Below are positions 50,241-61,461 of a DNA stretch of 64,000 nt, piece by piece; the first letter of the stretch is position 1, and each line of letters begins with the position of its first letter. Origin of the DNA: Novosphingobium sp. MD-1 (GTDB lineage Bacteria; Pseudomonadota; Alphaproteobacteria; Sphingomonadales; Sphingomonadaceae). The DNA is taken from positions 124,001-188,000 of the forward strand of contig NZ_BBXA01000027.1 of assembly GCF_001014975.1 (NCBI RefSeq), written 5' to 3'. The position numbers and the translations under genes were made by a program. Under the pieces are notes generated by a model. It had not been told where the DNA came from. It was given only the letters and a program-made list of their open reading frames with translations, and did no database searches.

Positions 50241-51494
50241 ATGGCAAGCGAGGCGCATCCCGACAACGACGCCGGGCGGTTCGAGCGCCGCCGCCGCGAT
50301 ATCGTGCGCGCGGCGACCGACCTCATCAACGAAAAGGGCGTGAAGGGCACCACGTTCAGCGAAGTGGCGGCGCGCGTCGGGCTCAACACCAGCAGCGTTG
50401 CCTACTACTTCGGGCGCAAGGAGAACCTTGTCCACGCGGTGTTCGAGGCCACGATCGACCGCCTGATCGCGCTGGCGCGGATCGCGGCGCAGGCGCCCAC
50501 CCCGCGCGCACGGCTGGCCTGCTGGATCGACGGACACGTCGATCTGCGCGCGATGATCCGGCGGGGCGAGGAAGGGCGTATCGCCGTCCTGTCGGAAATG
50601 CGCACGCTGCCCGAAGCGCTGCACCGTCCGTTGCAGGAACGGTACATCGAACTGTTCCGCGTGGTGCGCGATCTGCTGCCGGCCGGGGCGGGGGAGCGCG
50701 ATCATGCCGTGCGCACCGCACGGGCGCACATCCTGTTGCAGGTGATGTTCTGGCTGCCGGCGTGGACGCCGCTCTATTCCGAGCAGGATTTCCCGCGCCT
50801 CAAACAGCGGCTGCTGGCCGTGCTGGCGGACGGCATCGCGCCGCGCGATGCGGCATGGCAGCCGCAAACGCTCGGCGGCGGTGAGGCGCCATGGCGGACC
50901 CCACCGGCGGGGCTGCGCAATCCCCACGGCGAATTCCTGCGCATGGCCACGCTCACGATCAACCAGCGCGGGTACAAAGGCGCCTCGGTCCATCGCATCG
51001 CCAGCGGGCTGAACGTGACCAAGGGCAGCTTCTATCACCACAACGAGGCCAAGGACGATCTGGTGCTGGCCTGCTTCGAACACGGCAACGAACGGATCGC
51101 GGCGGTGCAGTTCGCCGCCGCCACGCTGCCGCGGAACGGCTGGGGGCGGATTTCGAGCGCGGTGGCCGAACTGGTGGCGTTGCAGCTTTCCGATCCCACG
51201 CCTCTGCTGCGCACCACGGCGTTGCAGGCCCTGCCGCAGGAGCGGCGCGGCGCGGTGCTGAACAGCGCGCAGCGCATCGCGCGGCGGTTCGCCGGGATGC
51301 TTTCGGACGGGATTGCGGACGGTTCGCTGCTGCCGGTCGATCCGCTGGTCGCCGCCGAAGTGCTGGCGGCGACGATCAATCCCGCCAACGAATTGCGGAG
51401 CTGGGCGGCGGGTTTCGACGATCCCGCGCAGGCGGTGGAATGCTATGCCGCCTGCTTTTGCTATGGCTTGCTGTCGGGCGTGGAAACCGTTTGA
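50241..51494 (+). CDS. Regulator with two TetR domains in one chain
   Basis: 417 residues, about twice a normal TetR protein. The first DNA-binding domain is RRRDIVRAATDLINEKGVKGTTFSEVAARVGLNTSSVAYYFGRKENLV (about 18-68). The second, EFLRMATLTINQRGYKGASVHRIASGLNVTKGSFYHHNEAKDDLV, starts near residue 230. Each is followed by a helical ligand-binding-like part. A single chain could mimic a dimer on one operator. It begins 5 nt after the synthetase gene and probably controls the acyl-CoA genes on both sides. Confidence 0.85.
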   Translation: MASEAHPDNDAGRFERRRRDIVRAATDLINEKGVKGTTFSEVAARVGLNTSSVAYYFGRKENLVHAVFEATIDRLIALARIAAQAPTPRARLACWIDGHVDLRAMIRRGEEGRIAVLSEMRTLPEALHRPLQERYIELFRVVRDLLPAGAGERDHAVRTARAHILLQVMFWLPAWTPLYSEQDFPRLKQRLLAVLADGIAPRDAAWQPQTLGGGEAPWRTPPAGLRNPHGEFLRMATLTINQRGYKGASVHRIASGLNVTKGSFYHHNEAKDDLVLACFEHGNERIAAVQFAAATLPRNGWGRISSAVAELVALQLSDPTPLLRTTALQALPQERRGAVLNSAQRIARRFAGMLSDGIADGSLLPVDPLVAAEVLAATINPANELRSWAAGFDDPAQAVECYAACFCYGLLSGVETV

Positions 51495-51646
51495 CGCCAA
51501 CGGCCTGGTTTGCGGTCCTGCGCATCCGGCGATCCGCCTTTGCCTTCGACCAGCGGATCGCGATCGAGATCAGGCCGGTGCAGCAGGCGCCAGATCATCA
51601 GAGCCATCAGGAAATGTGGCACAAGGACGGTGATCTTGTCGATCAT
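51461..51646 (-). CDS. Possible small membrane protein
   Basis: 61 residues starting MIDKITVLVPHFLMALMIWRLLHRPDLDRDPL, a single hydrophobic segment followed by a charged tail. It overlaps the end of the regulator gene on the opposite strand by 34 nt, so the true protein might be shorter. I recall similar short proteins in sphingomonads but cannot confirm it here. It may be spurious. Confidence 0.4.
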   Translation of the reverse strand: MIDKITVLVPHFLMALMIWRLLHRPDLDRDPLVEGKGGSPDAQDRKPGRWRQTVSTPDSKP

Positions 51647-51745
51647 GGCCCGCTTTTTACCGTGCCCGGGTTAACGCCGGGTATGCACGTTTTTGACGGT
51701 GCGATCGGATGACAAGCGGCGCGGACTGGGCAATGGTCCGTGCCC

Positions 51746-53050
51746 ATGAAACTTCACGACGAAACGCTGGCCGATGCGCCCGCCGCGCCGCGCCGCTGGT
51801 ATGGGCACCTCTATCTGCAAGTGCTGGTCGCGATCGCCGCCGGCGTGCTGATCGGCCATTTCGCGCCGGCCACGGGCGAAGCGCTGAAGCCGCTCGGCGA
51901 TGCCTTCATCAAGCTGGTGAAGATGGTGATCGCCCCGGTGATCTTCCTGACGATCGTGACCGGTATTGCCGGGATGCGCGACCTTGCCTCGGTCGGCCGG
52001 GTGGCCGCCAAGGCGTTCGCCTATTTCCTGTTCTTCTCCACGCTGGCGTTGATCGTGGGGCTGATCGTGGGCAACATCGTGCGGCCGGGCGCGGGCCTGA
52101 ATATCGATCCCGCCTCGCTCGATGCCGGCAAGGTCGCCGCCTACGCCGCCAAGGCGCACGAGGCGAGCGTGACCGGCTTCCTCATGGCGATGATCCCGGA
52201 AACCTTCCTGTCGTCGCTGAGCGAGGGCAACATCCTTCAAGTCCTCGTCGTGGCGATCCTGTTCGGCATCGCGCTCGCCACCACGGGCGCGCGGGGCGAG
52301 CGCGTGGTGGCGCTGCTGGAAGACGTGTCGGTCGCGTTCTTCCGGCTGGTGGCGATCGTGATGAAGGCGGCGCCCGTCGGCGCGTTCGGCGCGATGGCCT
52401 TCACCATCGGCAAGTATGGCATCGACAGCCTGGCGAACCTCTTCCACCTCGTGCTCACGTTCTATCTTACCTCGGCGCTGTTCGTGCTGGTGGTGCTGGG
52501 CGTTGTCGCGCGGCTGGCGGGCTTTTCGATCCTGCGGCTGATCGCCTATCTCAAGGAGGAACTGCTGCTGGTGCTGGGCACGTCCTCGTCGGAAAGCGCG
52601 CTGCCCGCGCTGATCGACAAGATGGAGCGCGCCGGCTGCCCCAAGGCGGTGGTCGGCCTGGTCGTGCCCACCGGCTACAGCTTCAACCTCGATGGCACCA
52701 ACATCTACATGACGCTGGCGGCGCTGTTCATCGCGCAGGCCTGCAACGTGGAACTGACGCTGGGGCAACAGGTGCTGCTGCTCGGTGTCGCCATGCTTTC
52801 GTCCAAGGGCGCGGCGGGGGTGACCGGCGCCGGTTTCATCACGCTGGCGGCGACGTTGTCGATCGTGCCCTCATTGCCAGTGGCGGGCATGGCGCTGATC
52901 CTGGGCGTCGACCGCTTCATGTCCGAATGCCGCAGCCTGACCAACTTCATCGGCAACGCCGTGGCGACGGTGGTCGTCTCGCGCTGGGAGGGCAAGCTGG
53001 ATGAAGCCGCGCTGCGGGAGGCGCTGGGGCGTGGTGGGCACGTGGATTGA
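51746..53050 (+). CDS. dctA: C4-dicarboxylate:cation symporter DctA
   Basis: 434 residues, eight or more hydrophobic segments. DAACS-family signatures are [28 protein letters not shown] near residue 50, the hairpin serine motif [12 protein letters not shown], and the transport-core [17 protein letters not shown] with [13 protein letters not shown]. The carrier takes up succinate, fumarate and malate with protons or sodium. A GTG at 51740 is an alternative start. Its position beside the propionate locus, which makes succinyl-CoA, may be incidental. Confidence 0.92.
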   Translation: MKLHDETLADAPAAPRRWYGHLYLQVLVAIAAGVLIGHFAPATGEALKPLGDAFIKLVKMVIAPVIFLTIVTGIAGMRDLASVGRVAAKAFAYFLFFSTLALIVGLIVGNIVRPGAGLNIDPASLDAGKVAAYAAKAHEASVTGFLMAMIPETFLSSLSEGNILQVLVVAILFGIALATTGARGERVVALLEDVSVAFFRLVAIVMKAAPVGAFGAMAFTIGKYGIDSLANLFHLVLTFYLTSALFVLVVLGVVARLAGFSILRLIAYLKEELLLVLGTSSSESALPALIDKMERAGCPKAVVGLVVPTGYSFNLDGTNIYMTLAALFIAQACNVELTLGQQVLLLGVAMLSSKGAAGVTGAGFITLAATLSIVPSLPVAGMALILGVDRFMSECRSLTNFIGNAVATVVVSRWEGKLDEAALREALGRGGHVD

Positions 53051-53056
53051 TCGACT

Positions 53057-54403
53057 CTAGCGATCGACAGCGACGCTGCTTGCTGCGGCCCATATTTCCC
53101 GCATCCGGTCGCCGACATAGGCTTGCGGCAGCGATGGCGTCGCTCCTTCCTTGGCCTCCTCTGCCGCCACGCGCTTCTTGAGATATTCGAATGCTTCCTG
53201 AAGCGACGCTCCGCCACGCAACGGTCCGCTGATGAATGCTTCGCCGAATACCGTGTATTGGCGGCGATCATCGCATCCGAACGAAGTTCGGTCGGCTGCG
53301 GCTGCGGTGATAACGATGGTATCGGGCGAAGCGAGTGGCTTGATCCATGTCCCCGCATAGCAGGCCGACACGATGACGATCCGCCGCCTAATGCCGGCTT
53401 CATCGAGCGATCTCGCCAGGCTTCGCGCCGATATTGGGATTAGTGGCTGGTAGTCGGGCAAATCCGTTCGCAGGGCCGCGTCGCGGCTGCCATGTCCTGC
53501 GAGATAGATGACTATGAGGTCACCATCGAGGTCGGTGCCCATGGTTGCCTGGCGGAGAAGCGTCGAAAAATTGGCGTTGGTTGCGAGTGGGACATGGGTC
53601 AGATCCAGCCTTGCGTTGGACAGCAACGCGCCGGGCGTACGTGGGCCGAACCTGCCGCGCAGCAGTGTAAGAGCCGCCTTCGCCTCTCGACCGAACAATT
53701 GCTGGCTGCCCCCGGCGGCAACCGCGACAACACGCACCGGCGGGTGTTCCATGTCTTGCGGGCGCAACGATATCGCTGTCGCCTCCACCAGTTCGGGCTG
53801 CATCGGCCACAGTATCTCGGGACTGACGGGGGCGGTATCCTCGATCTCGTTGCGCGCTTCCCTGAACTGTGGCGATAGCGGCATGAGATAACTGTCGAAC
53901 GATGGCATCTCCATAGTGATGAAGCCCACCGTCGCGGCGAATATCAGGGCGATCACCGTGCCCCGGTGCGATCGGGATTGTCCCCAGCCTCTTCGCAGCA
54001 GCGTGATCGCCGCAGCGCCCGCCCATAGGCCAAGGCCGATGCGGCAAAGTTCTCCAGCTTGCGAATCGTCCCCCGTCAGCAGAGCGATGGTGAACCAGCC
54101 AACGGCCACCACGAGGCCCACGAGCATGAACGCGATCGCAAGCCGGATCGCATCGGTTCGCCGTCCGATAGCCCAAGCCGCGATCAGTGCGGTAAGGACA
54201 AGGCTCCCGCTGTAATGCAGGGCCAGGCTGGGCGGGATGTATTCGTCTCGCCGGATCATAACCGCATCGATCACGTTGATCACGGAGGTCGCGACCCACA
54301 GCAACGCCAGCAGGGCGGGGTTGCTGGGCAAATCGCCTAGGACGATACGTCGCAGCGCAAGAAAACGCAGGATAGCATGAGCGGTGCGAGGCACTGGGAT
54401 CAT
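53057..54403 (-). CDS. Membrane-anchored C13-type (caspase-fold) peptidase
   Basis: 448 residues. The N-terminal 165 residues hold four or so membrane segments. The C-terminal domain has the clan CD dyad: His304 in IVIYLAGHGSRD and Cys348 in RIVIVSACYAGTW, each after a hydrophobic strand, as in legumain/C13 and caspases. The target protein is unknown. The start MIPVPRTAH at 54403 precedes the first membrane helix. No partner gene is evident; its neighbours are metabolic. Confidence 0.82.
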   Translation of the reverse strand: MIPVPRTAHAILRFLALRRIVLGDLPSNPALLALLWVATSVINVIDAVMIRRDEYIPPSLALHYSGSLVLTALIAAWAIGRRTDAIRLAIAFMLVGLVVAVGWFTIALLTGDDSQAGELCRIGLGLWAGAAAITLLRRGWGQSRSHRGTVIALIFAATVGFITMEMPSFDSYLMPLSPQFREARNEIEDTAPVSPEILWPMQPELVEATAISLRPQDMEHPPVRVVAVAAGGSQQLFGREAKAALTLLRGRFGPRTPGALLSNARLDLTHVPLATNANFSTLLRQATMGTDLDGDLIVIYLAGHGSRDAALRTDLPDYQPLIPISARSLARSLDEAGIRRRIVIVSACYAGTWIKPLASPDTIVITAAAADRTSFGCDDRRQYTVFGEAFISGPLRGGASLQEAFEYLKKRVAAEEAKEGATPSLPQAYVGDRMREIWAAASSVAVDR

Positions 54404-54500
54404 GGCGAATTTCACCCTTCGCCGCGCATTTAAGGGCCAAGTCTTGATAACTCGTAATCCGGTCAAGTGTCGTGGCGGATTTGCCGGTGCTGGATTGCCG

Positions 54501-55919
54501 CTATTCCCCGATCCGGTAGGGCACCAGATCGCGCTGGCTGGGATCGACCATGATCGCCTTGTCGCTGGGGGGAAAGGCGCGCTGGTCGCACGTATCGCGC
54601 GGGCAGATGCGGCAAGAGGCGCCGATCCGCGCAACCGCCTCGTCGCGCTGGAGGTTGAGGCCGTCGGCATAGACGAACTCGCTGGCGAGCGCCGCTTCGC
54701 AGCCCAGTGCCACGGCATAGCGGCGCGGCGGGCGGTAGAAGCTGGCCGATGGCTTCACCAGCCCTTTGGCGATCGAGACATAGCGCACGCCATCGGGCAT
54801 CTCGGCCACCTGCACGTGGATGCGGTCGGGGATCGCCACCGCCTCGTGCACGATCCACAGCGGGCAGGCGCCGCCGAACCGGCCGAACTGGAGGCGCGTG
54901 GCCGAATGGCGCTTGGTGATGTTGCCGGCCATGTCGACGCGGCAGAAGAACACCGGGATGCCGCGCGCCTGCGGGCGTTGCAGCGTGGACAGGCGGTGGC
55001 AGGTCTGTTCGAAGCTGGTGCCGAACACCTGGCGCAGCCGGTCCACGTCGTGCCGCAGCGCGCGCGCGGCGGTGCGGAACTGTTCGTAGGGCATCAGCAG
55101 CGCGCCGGCGGCGTAGTTGCCCAGACCCACGGTCAGCAGTTCCCGCGCGGCATCGCTGGCCAGCAACGTGTCCTCGACGATCGCGGCGATGTCCTGCTCC
55201 AGCGCCATGGCGGTCAACTGGTAGGCCATCTGGAACCGGCTGCTTTCGACCGGCTGGCTGGAATCGATCACCAGCCGCCGCTGTGCCGGATCGAACAGCC
55301 GCAAGGGGCCGCCCGGCCGGTAGTCGATGGTCACGCCGCGCGCCGCGAACCACGCTTCCATCCGGTCGATCGAGGGCGACGCCTGATCGGGCGCGAGTTC
55401 CCGCGCCAGGATTTCGGCATGGCGGTCGACCAGATCGACGTAGTTGTTGGCAAGGTGGAACCAGTCGCGCACTTCCTCCCACGGCAGGCGGCCACCGGTG
55501 ATCCCCGCCGCCACGCTGTCCGATCCCAGCGCTTCGTCCAGCATTTCCAGCCGCTGCCGGTCGCGACGGTGGATGGCGTGCATCCGCACGAACTGTTCGG
55601 CGAAGGCGGGGAACTGTTCGGCCACGCGCTCGATCTGTTCGCTGGGCAACGCGGCGGGCAGCAGCGGATCGGCTACCGCCTGTCGCAGCGCATCGGCCAG
55701 CAGATCCTGCCGGTCCGGGGCAAGGTCTTCCCAGTCCACGGGAAATTGCGCGCGCAGCCGGTCGGCCAGCGCGGGGGTGAGGTGGCGCTCGTCGTTTTCA
55801 AGCTGGCACAGGTAGGAAGCGCTGATGCCCAGCGCGCGCGCCATCGCGGTCTGCAACAAACCGCGCCGCGTTCGCAATGTGCGCAGCTGGTTTCCGGCAA
55901 AGACGCGGCGTTTGCTCAT
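54501..55919 (-). CDS. Short-chain fatty acyl-CoA regulator (ScfR/PccR type)
   Basis: 472 residues. An N-terminal Xre helix-turn-helix (NQLRTLRTRRGLLQTAMARALGISASYLCQLENDERHLT) leads into an ImmA/IrrE-like segment and the C-terminal ScfR domain, which ends with a cysteine cluster (ASCRICPRDTCDQRAFP). In Rhodobacter sphaeroides the homologue PccR controls propionyl-CoA carboxylase and methylmalonyl-CoA mutase. Here the gene diverges from that same operon, and TTTGCAA motifs lie between. The ATG at 55919 is preferred over a TTG at 55955 that overlaps the operator. Confidence 0.9.
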   Translation of the reverse strand: MSKRRVFAGNQLRTLRTRRGLLQTAMARALGISASYLCQLENDERHLTPALADRLRAQFPVDWEDLAPDRQDLLADALRQAVADPLLPAALPSEQIERVAEQFPAFAEQFVRMHAIHRRDRQRLEMLDEALGSDSVAAGITGGRLPWEEVRDWFHLANNYVDLVDRHAEILARELAPDQASPSIDRMEAWFAARGVTIDYRPGGPLRLFDPAQRRLVIDSSQPVESSRFQMAYQLTAMALEQDIAAIVEDTLLASDAARELLTVGLGNYAAGALLMPYEQFRTAARALRHDVDRLRQVFGTSFEQTCHRLSTLQRPQARGIPVFFCRVDMAGNITKRHSATRLQFGRFGGACPLWIVHEAVAIPDRIHVQVAEMPDGVRYVSIAKGLVKPSASFYRPPRRYAVALGCEAALASEFVYADGLNLQRDEAVARIGASCRICPRDTCDQRAFPPSDKAIMVDPSQRDLVPYRIGE

Positions 55920-55933
55920 CCTTTGGTCGATAA

Positions 55934-55964
55934 TTTGCAAATTCGTGCTTTGCAAGTTTGCAAC
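55934..55964. promoter_or_regulatory. TTTGCAA operator cluster (PccR-type)
   Basis: TTTGCAAA (55934-55941), TTTGCAAG (55949-55956) and TTTGCAAC (55957-55964) lie between scfR and pccB. The R. sphaeroides regulator PccR is reported to recognise paired TTTGCAAA elements, so this is very likely the shared operator controlling both directions. Confidence 0.8.
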
Positions 55965-56032
55965 TTAACATTGGACTCTGCCGCTCCCTTGCGCCATCGC
56001 GGCCGATTATCAGGTCAGTTTGGGGCGAGGAT

Positions 56033-57559
<1,527 letters not shown>

Positions 57560-57585
57560 GCGCGGATCTGGGCTGAGGACCGACC

Positions 57586-58764
57586 ATGACCGACATCTTC
57601 ATCGTTTCCGGCGCGCGCACGGCCATCGGCACGTTTGGCGGCAGTCTCGCCTCGTTCCGCCCGGCGGATCTGGGTACTATCGTGATCAAGGAGGCGATTG
57701 CCCGCGCGGGGCTGGCGCCGGACACGATCGAGAACGTGGTGATCGGCACGGTGGTGCCGACGCAGCCCAAGGATGCCTATGTCAGCCGTGTTGCGGCGGT
57801 GAACGCCGGCGTGCCGATCGAAAGTCCGGCGATGAACGTCAACCGTCTGTGCGGCTCGGGCCTGCAGGCGATCGTCTCGGCGGCGCAGGGCATCGCGCTG
57901 GGCGAGCACAGGATTGCCATCGGTGGCGGTGCGGAAGTGATGTCGAACGCGCCGCATATGGTGCTGACGGCGCGCAACGGGCAGAAGATGGGCGATCAGG
58001 TGATGATGGACGCCATGCTCGGCGCGCTCCACGATCCGTTCGAGAACATCCACATGGGCGTGACGGCGGAAAACGTGGCCGAACGCCACCAGATCACGCG
58101 CGAGGCGCAGGACGCGCTGGCGGTGGAAAGCCATAAGCGCGCGGCGGCGGCTACGGCGGCGGGCTACTTCAAGGAGCAGATCGTTCCGGTCGAAGTGAAG
58201 ACGCGCAAGGGCGTGACCGTGTTCGATACGGACGAGCATTTCCGTGCCGATGCCAGTGTCGAGTCGATGGCCGCGCTGCGCCCGGTGTTCAAGAAGGATG
58301 GCACTGTCACCGCCGGCAATGCCAGCGGTATCAACGATGGTGCTGGCGCGGTCGTGCTGGCCAGCGGCGAGGCGGTCGAGGAACTGGGCCTCAAGCCGAT
58401 GGCCCGGATTCTCGGCTGGGGCCACGCCGGCGTGGAACCGGGCGTGATGGGTCTTGGTCCGGTCAAGGCGGTGCCCGTGGCGCTGAAGCGCGCGGGGCTG
58501 ACGCTCGACCAGATCGACGTGATCGAGAGCAACGAGGCGTTCGCGGCGCAGGCCTGTGGCGTGGCCAAGGAGCTGGGCTTCGATCCCGCCAAGACCAATC
58601 CCAACGGATCGGGCATCAGCCTGGGCCATCCGATCGGTGCCACCGGCGCGATCCTGACGGTCAAGACGATCTACGAACTGGCCCGCACCGGCGGGAAGTA
58701 CGGCCTGATTACGATGTGCATCGGCGGCGGGCAGGGCATCGCCATGGTTGTGGAGCGCGTGTGA
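57586..58764 (+). CDS. Acetyl-CoA acetyltransferase/beta-ketothiolase
   Basis: 392 residues, with nucleophile Cys89 in NRLCGSGLQA, His in ISLGHPIGATGA and the second Cys in ITMCIGGGQG. The HPIGATG and CGSGLQA forms are those of biosynthetic-type thiolases (PhaA/BktB). Inside a propionate operon a BktB-like enzyme, cleaving 3-ketovaleryl-CoA to propionyl- and acetyl-CoA, is plausible but not proven. It begins 26 nt after pccB. Confidence 0.9.
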   Translation: MTDIFIVSGARTAIGTFGGSLASFRPADLGTIVIKEAIARAGLAPDTIENVVIGTVVPTQPKDAYVSRVAAVNAGVPIESPAMNVNRLCGSGLQAIVSAAQGIALGEHRIAIGGGAEVMSNAPHMVLTARNGQKMGDQVMMDAMLGALHDPFENIHMGVTAENVAERHQITREAQDALAVESHKRAAAATAAGYFKEQIVPVEVKTRKGVTVFDTDEHFRADASVESMAALRPVFKKDGTVTAGNASGINDGAGAVVLASGEAVEELGLKPMARILGWGHAGVEPGVMGLGPVKAVPVALKRAGLTLDQIDVIESNEAFAAQACGVAKELGFDPAKTNPNGSGISLGHPIGATGAILTVKTIYELARTGGKYGLITMCIGGGQGIAMVVERV

Positions 58765-58765
58765 C

Positions 58766-59203
58766 ATGAAGCTGGGACGCCTGAACCACGTGGGCGTGGC
58801 AACGCCCGACATCGACGCCTCGATTGCGTTCTATCGCGACGTGATGGGGGCGACGGACATCACAGAGCCGTTCGTGCTGGAAAGCCAGCAGGTGCGCGTA
58901 TGCTTCGTCAACACGCCGGGCGAGGACGGAACCGCCGGCACGCAGATCGAGCTGATCCAGCCGACCAGCCCGGACAGCGCGGTGGGCAAGTGGCTCGCCG
59001 CCAACCCGCTCGGCGGCCAGCACCACCTCTGCTACGAAGTGCCGGATATCCACGCGGCCAAGGCCTGGTTCGAAAGCAAGGGCAAGCGCGTGCTGGGCGA
59101 ACCGCGCATCGGCGCCCACGGCACGCTGATCTTCTTCGTGCATCCCCGCGACATGGGCGGGCAACTGACCGAGATCATGGAAACGCCCAAGGGGGCGCAC
59201 TGA
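58766..59203 (+). CDS. mce: Methylmalonyl-CoA epimerase
   Basis: 145 residues of the vicinal-oxygen-chelate fold. The metal ligands are visible as His in [10 protein letters not shown], His in [10 protein letters not shown] and Glu in [12 protein letters not shown]. It converts (S)- to (R)-methylmalonyl-CoA so that the mutase can act. The ATG is 2 nt after the thiolase stop. Confidence 0.92.
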   Translation: MKLGRLNHVGVATPDIDASIAFYRDVMGATDITEPFVLESQQVRVCFVNTPGEDGTAGTQIELIQPTSPDSAVGKWLAANPLGGQHHLCYEVPDIHAAKAWFESKGKRVLGEPRIGAHGTLIFFVHPRDMGGQLTEIMETPKGAH

Positions 59204-59210
59204 CCACACG

Positions 59211-59276
59211 CCGTTCGTGTCGAGCGAAGTCGAGACACGGGCGCGCAGGGTTCTCGACTTCGCTCGAACCGAACGG
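59211..59276. repeat. REP-like inverted repeat in the mce-mcm gap
   Basis: Two 25-nt arms (59211-59235 and 59252-59276) are complementary with two mismatches, sharing the core CGAGCGAAGTCGAGA. From memory, this GAGCGAAGTCGA motif is a widespread interspersed element in sphingomonad genomes. Here it sits inside the operon and could modulate mRNA stability between mce and mcm. Confidence 0.75.
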
Positions 59277-59292
59277 GCCTAGGGACAAGATC

Positions 59293-61428
59293 ATGGTGAA
59301 TATCGAAGACTGGCAGGCCGCTGCCGCCAAGGAAGTGAAGGGCAAGGACCTCACCTGGCAGACGCCGGAAGGCATTGCCGTGAAGCCGCTCTACACGGCC
59401 GAGGACGCGACCGTCGATCCGGGCCTGCCGGGCTTTGCCCCGTTCACGCGCGGCGTGCGCGCCAGCATGTATGCCGGCCGGCCCTGGACGATCCGGCAGT
59501 ACGCCGGTTTCTCCACCGCCGAGGAATCGAACGCGTTCTATCGCCGCAATCTGGCCGCCGGGCAGAAGGGCCTGTCGGTCGCTTTCGACCTTGCGACCCA
59601 TCGCGGCTATGACAGCGACCACCCCCGCGTGGTGGGCGACGTGGGCAAGGCGGGCGTCGCCATCGACAGCGTCGAGGACATGAAAATCCTGTTCGACGGC
59701 ATCCCGCTCGATCAGATGTCGGTGTCGATGACCATGAACGGCGCGGTGATCCCGATCCTCGCCTTCTTCATCGTCGCGGGCGAGGAACAGGGCGTCGATC
59801 GCAAGCTGCTCGACGGGACCATCCAGAACGACATCCTCAAGGAGTTCATGGTCCGCAACACCTACATCTACCCGCCCGAGCCTTCGATGCGGATCATCTC
59901 GGACATCTTCGGCTACACCAGCCGCGAGATGCCGAAGTTCAATTCGATCTCGATCTCCGGCTATCACATGCAGGAAGCCGGCGCGACGCAGGTGCAGGAA
60001 CTGGCCTTCACCATTGCCGACGGCATGGAATATGTGAAGTACGGCGTCGCCTCTGGCCTCGACATCGACAAGTTCGCCGGTCGCCTGTCGTTCTTCTTCG
60101 CCATCGGCATGAACTTCTTCATGGAAGTGGCCAAGCTGCGCGCCGCGCGCGTGCTGTGGCACCGGGTGATGACGCAACTGGGCGCGAAGGACGAACGCAG
60201 CAAGATGCTGCGCACCCACTGCCAGACCAGCGGTGTCTCTCTGCAGGAGCAGGACCCCTACAACAACGTCATCCGCACCACGATCGAGGCGATGGCCGCG
60301 ATGCTGGGCGGCACGCAGTCGCTCCACACCAACGCGCTGGACGAAGCGATTGCGCTGCCCACCGACTTCTCCGCCCGCATTGCCCGGAACACGCAGATCG
60401 TGATCCAGGAAGAAACGGGGATGACCAAGGTGGTCGATCCGCTGGGCGGGTCGTACTACATCGAGGCGCTGACGCAGGAACTGGTCGACAAGGCCTGGGA
60501 GATCATCGAGCGCGTCGATAGCGAGGGCGGCATGGCCAAGGCGGTTGCCGCCGGCTGGCCCAAGGCGATGATCGAGGAAGCCGCCGCCGGCCGCCAGGCA
60601 CGCGTTGACCGTGGTGAGGACGTGATCGTCGGCGTCAACAAGTATCGCCTTGCCAGCGAAGACCAGATCGAAACGCTCGAAGTCGACAACCACGCCGTGC
60701 GCGAAGCGCAGATCGCGCGGTTGAAGGCGGTGCGCGCCGGGCGTGACGAAACGCGGTGCCGGGCCGCGCTCAATGCGTTGACCGAAGGCGCGAAGACGGG
60801 CGGCAACCTGCTCGAACTCGCGGTGGAGGCCGCGCGCCACCGTGCGACGCTGGGCGAGATTTCGGACGCGATGGAAATCGTCTTCGGCCGCCATGGCACT
60901 GTGCCGACCCCGGTGAAGGGTATCTACGGCGCGGCCTATGCCGGCGACAGCCGCTACCGGCAGGTGCTCGACGGCGTCGAGGCCGTGACTCGCCGCCTGG
61001 GCCGCAAGCCCCGGATGCTCGTCGCCAAGATGGGCCAGGACGGGCACGATCGCGGCGCCAACGTGATCGCGTCGGCGTTCAGCGACATGGGCTTCGACGT
61101 GACCAGCGGTCCCCTGTTCCAGACCCCGCAGGAAGCCTGCGCGCTGGCGCTGGAAAAGGACGTCGACGCGGTGGGGGCATCGAGCCTTGCCGCCGGGCAC
61201 AAGACGCTGATCCCCGAACTGATCGGGCACCTGAAGGCCGCCGGTCGGGCGGACATCAAGGTCGTCGCCGGGGGCGTGATCCCGCCGCAGGACTATGAAT
61301 TCCTGCGTGAAGCGGGGGTGCAGGGCATCTACGGCCCCGGCTCCAACGTGGTGGAATGCGCGGCCGACATGCTGCGGCTGCTGGGCCACAACATGCCGCC
61401 GCAGGGTAGCGAGATCGAAGCGGCGTGA
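59293..61428 (+). CDS. scpA: Methylmalonyl-CoA mutase, single-chain
   Basis: 711 residues. The TIM-barrel substrate domain shows [48 protein letters not shown] and [17 protein letters not shown]. The C-terminal cobalamin domain has the DxHxxG motif as DGHDRG (583-588, with His585 the cobalt ligand), then a GASSLAAGH and GGVIPPQDY tail. It interconverts (R)-methylmalonyl-CoA and succinyl-CoA with adenosylcobalamin. Catalytic and B12 domains are on one chain, so no separate small subunit is needed. Confidence 0.95.
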   Translation: MVNIEDWQAAAAKEVKGKDLTWQTPEGIAVKPLYTAEDATVDPGLPGFAPFTRGVRASMYAGRPWTIRQYAGFSTAEESNAFYRRNLAAGQKGLSVAFDLATHRGYDSDHPRVVGDVGKAGVAIDSVEDMKILFDGIPLDQMSVSMTMNGAVIPILAFFIVAGEEQGVDRKLLDGTIQNDILKEFMVRNTYIYPPEPSMRIISDIFGYTSREMPKFNSISISGYHMQEAGATQVQELAFTIADGMEYVKYGVASGLDIDKFAGRLSFFFAIGMNFFMEVAKLRAARVLWHRVMTQLGAKDERSKMLRTHCQTSGVSLQEQDPYNNVIRTTIEAMAAMLGGTQSLHTNALDEAIALPTDFSARIARNTQIVIQEETGMTKVVDPLGGSYYIEALTQELVDKAWEIIERVDSEGGMAKAVAAGWPKAMIEEAAAGRQARVDRGEDVIVGVNKYRLASEDQIETLEVDNHAVREAQIARLKAVRAGRDETRCRAALNALTEGAKTGGNLLELAVEAARHRATLGEISDAMEIVFGRHGTVPTPVKGIYGAAYAGDSRYRQVLDGVEAVTRRLGRKPRMLVAKMGQDGHDRGANVIASAFSDMGFDVTSGPLFQTPQEACALALEKDVDAVGASSLAAGHKTLIPELIGHLKAAGRADIKVVAGGVIPPQDYEFLREAGVQGIYGPGSNVVECAADMLRLLGHNMPPQGSEIEAA

Positions 61429-61461
61429 TAGGGTCCTGTGCTCTATGCCAAGGAGGATGCC

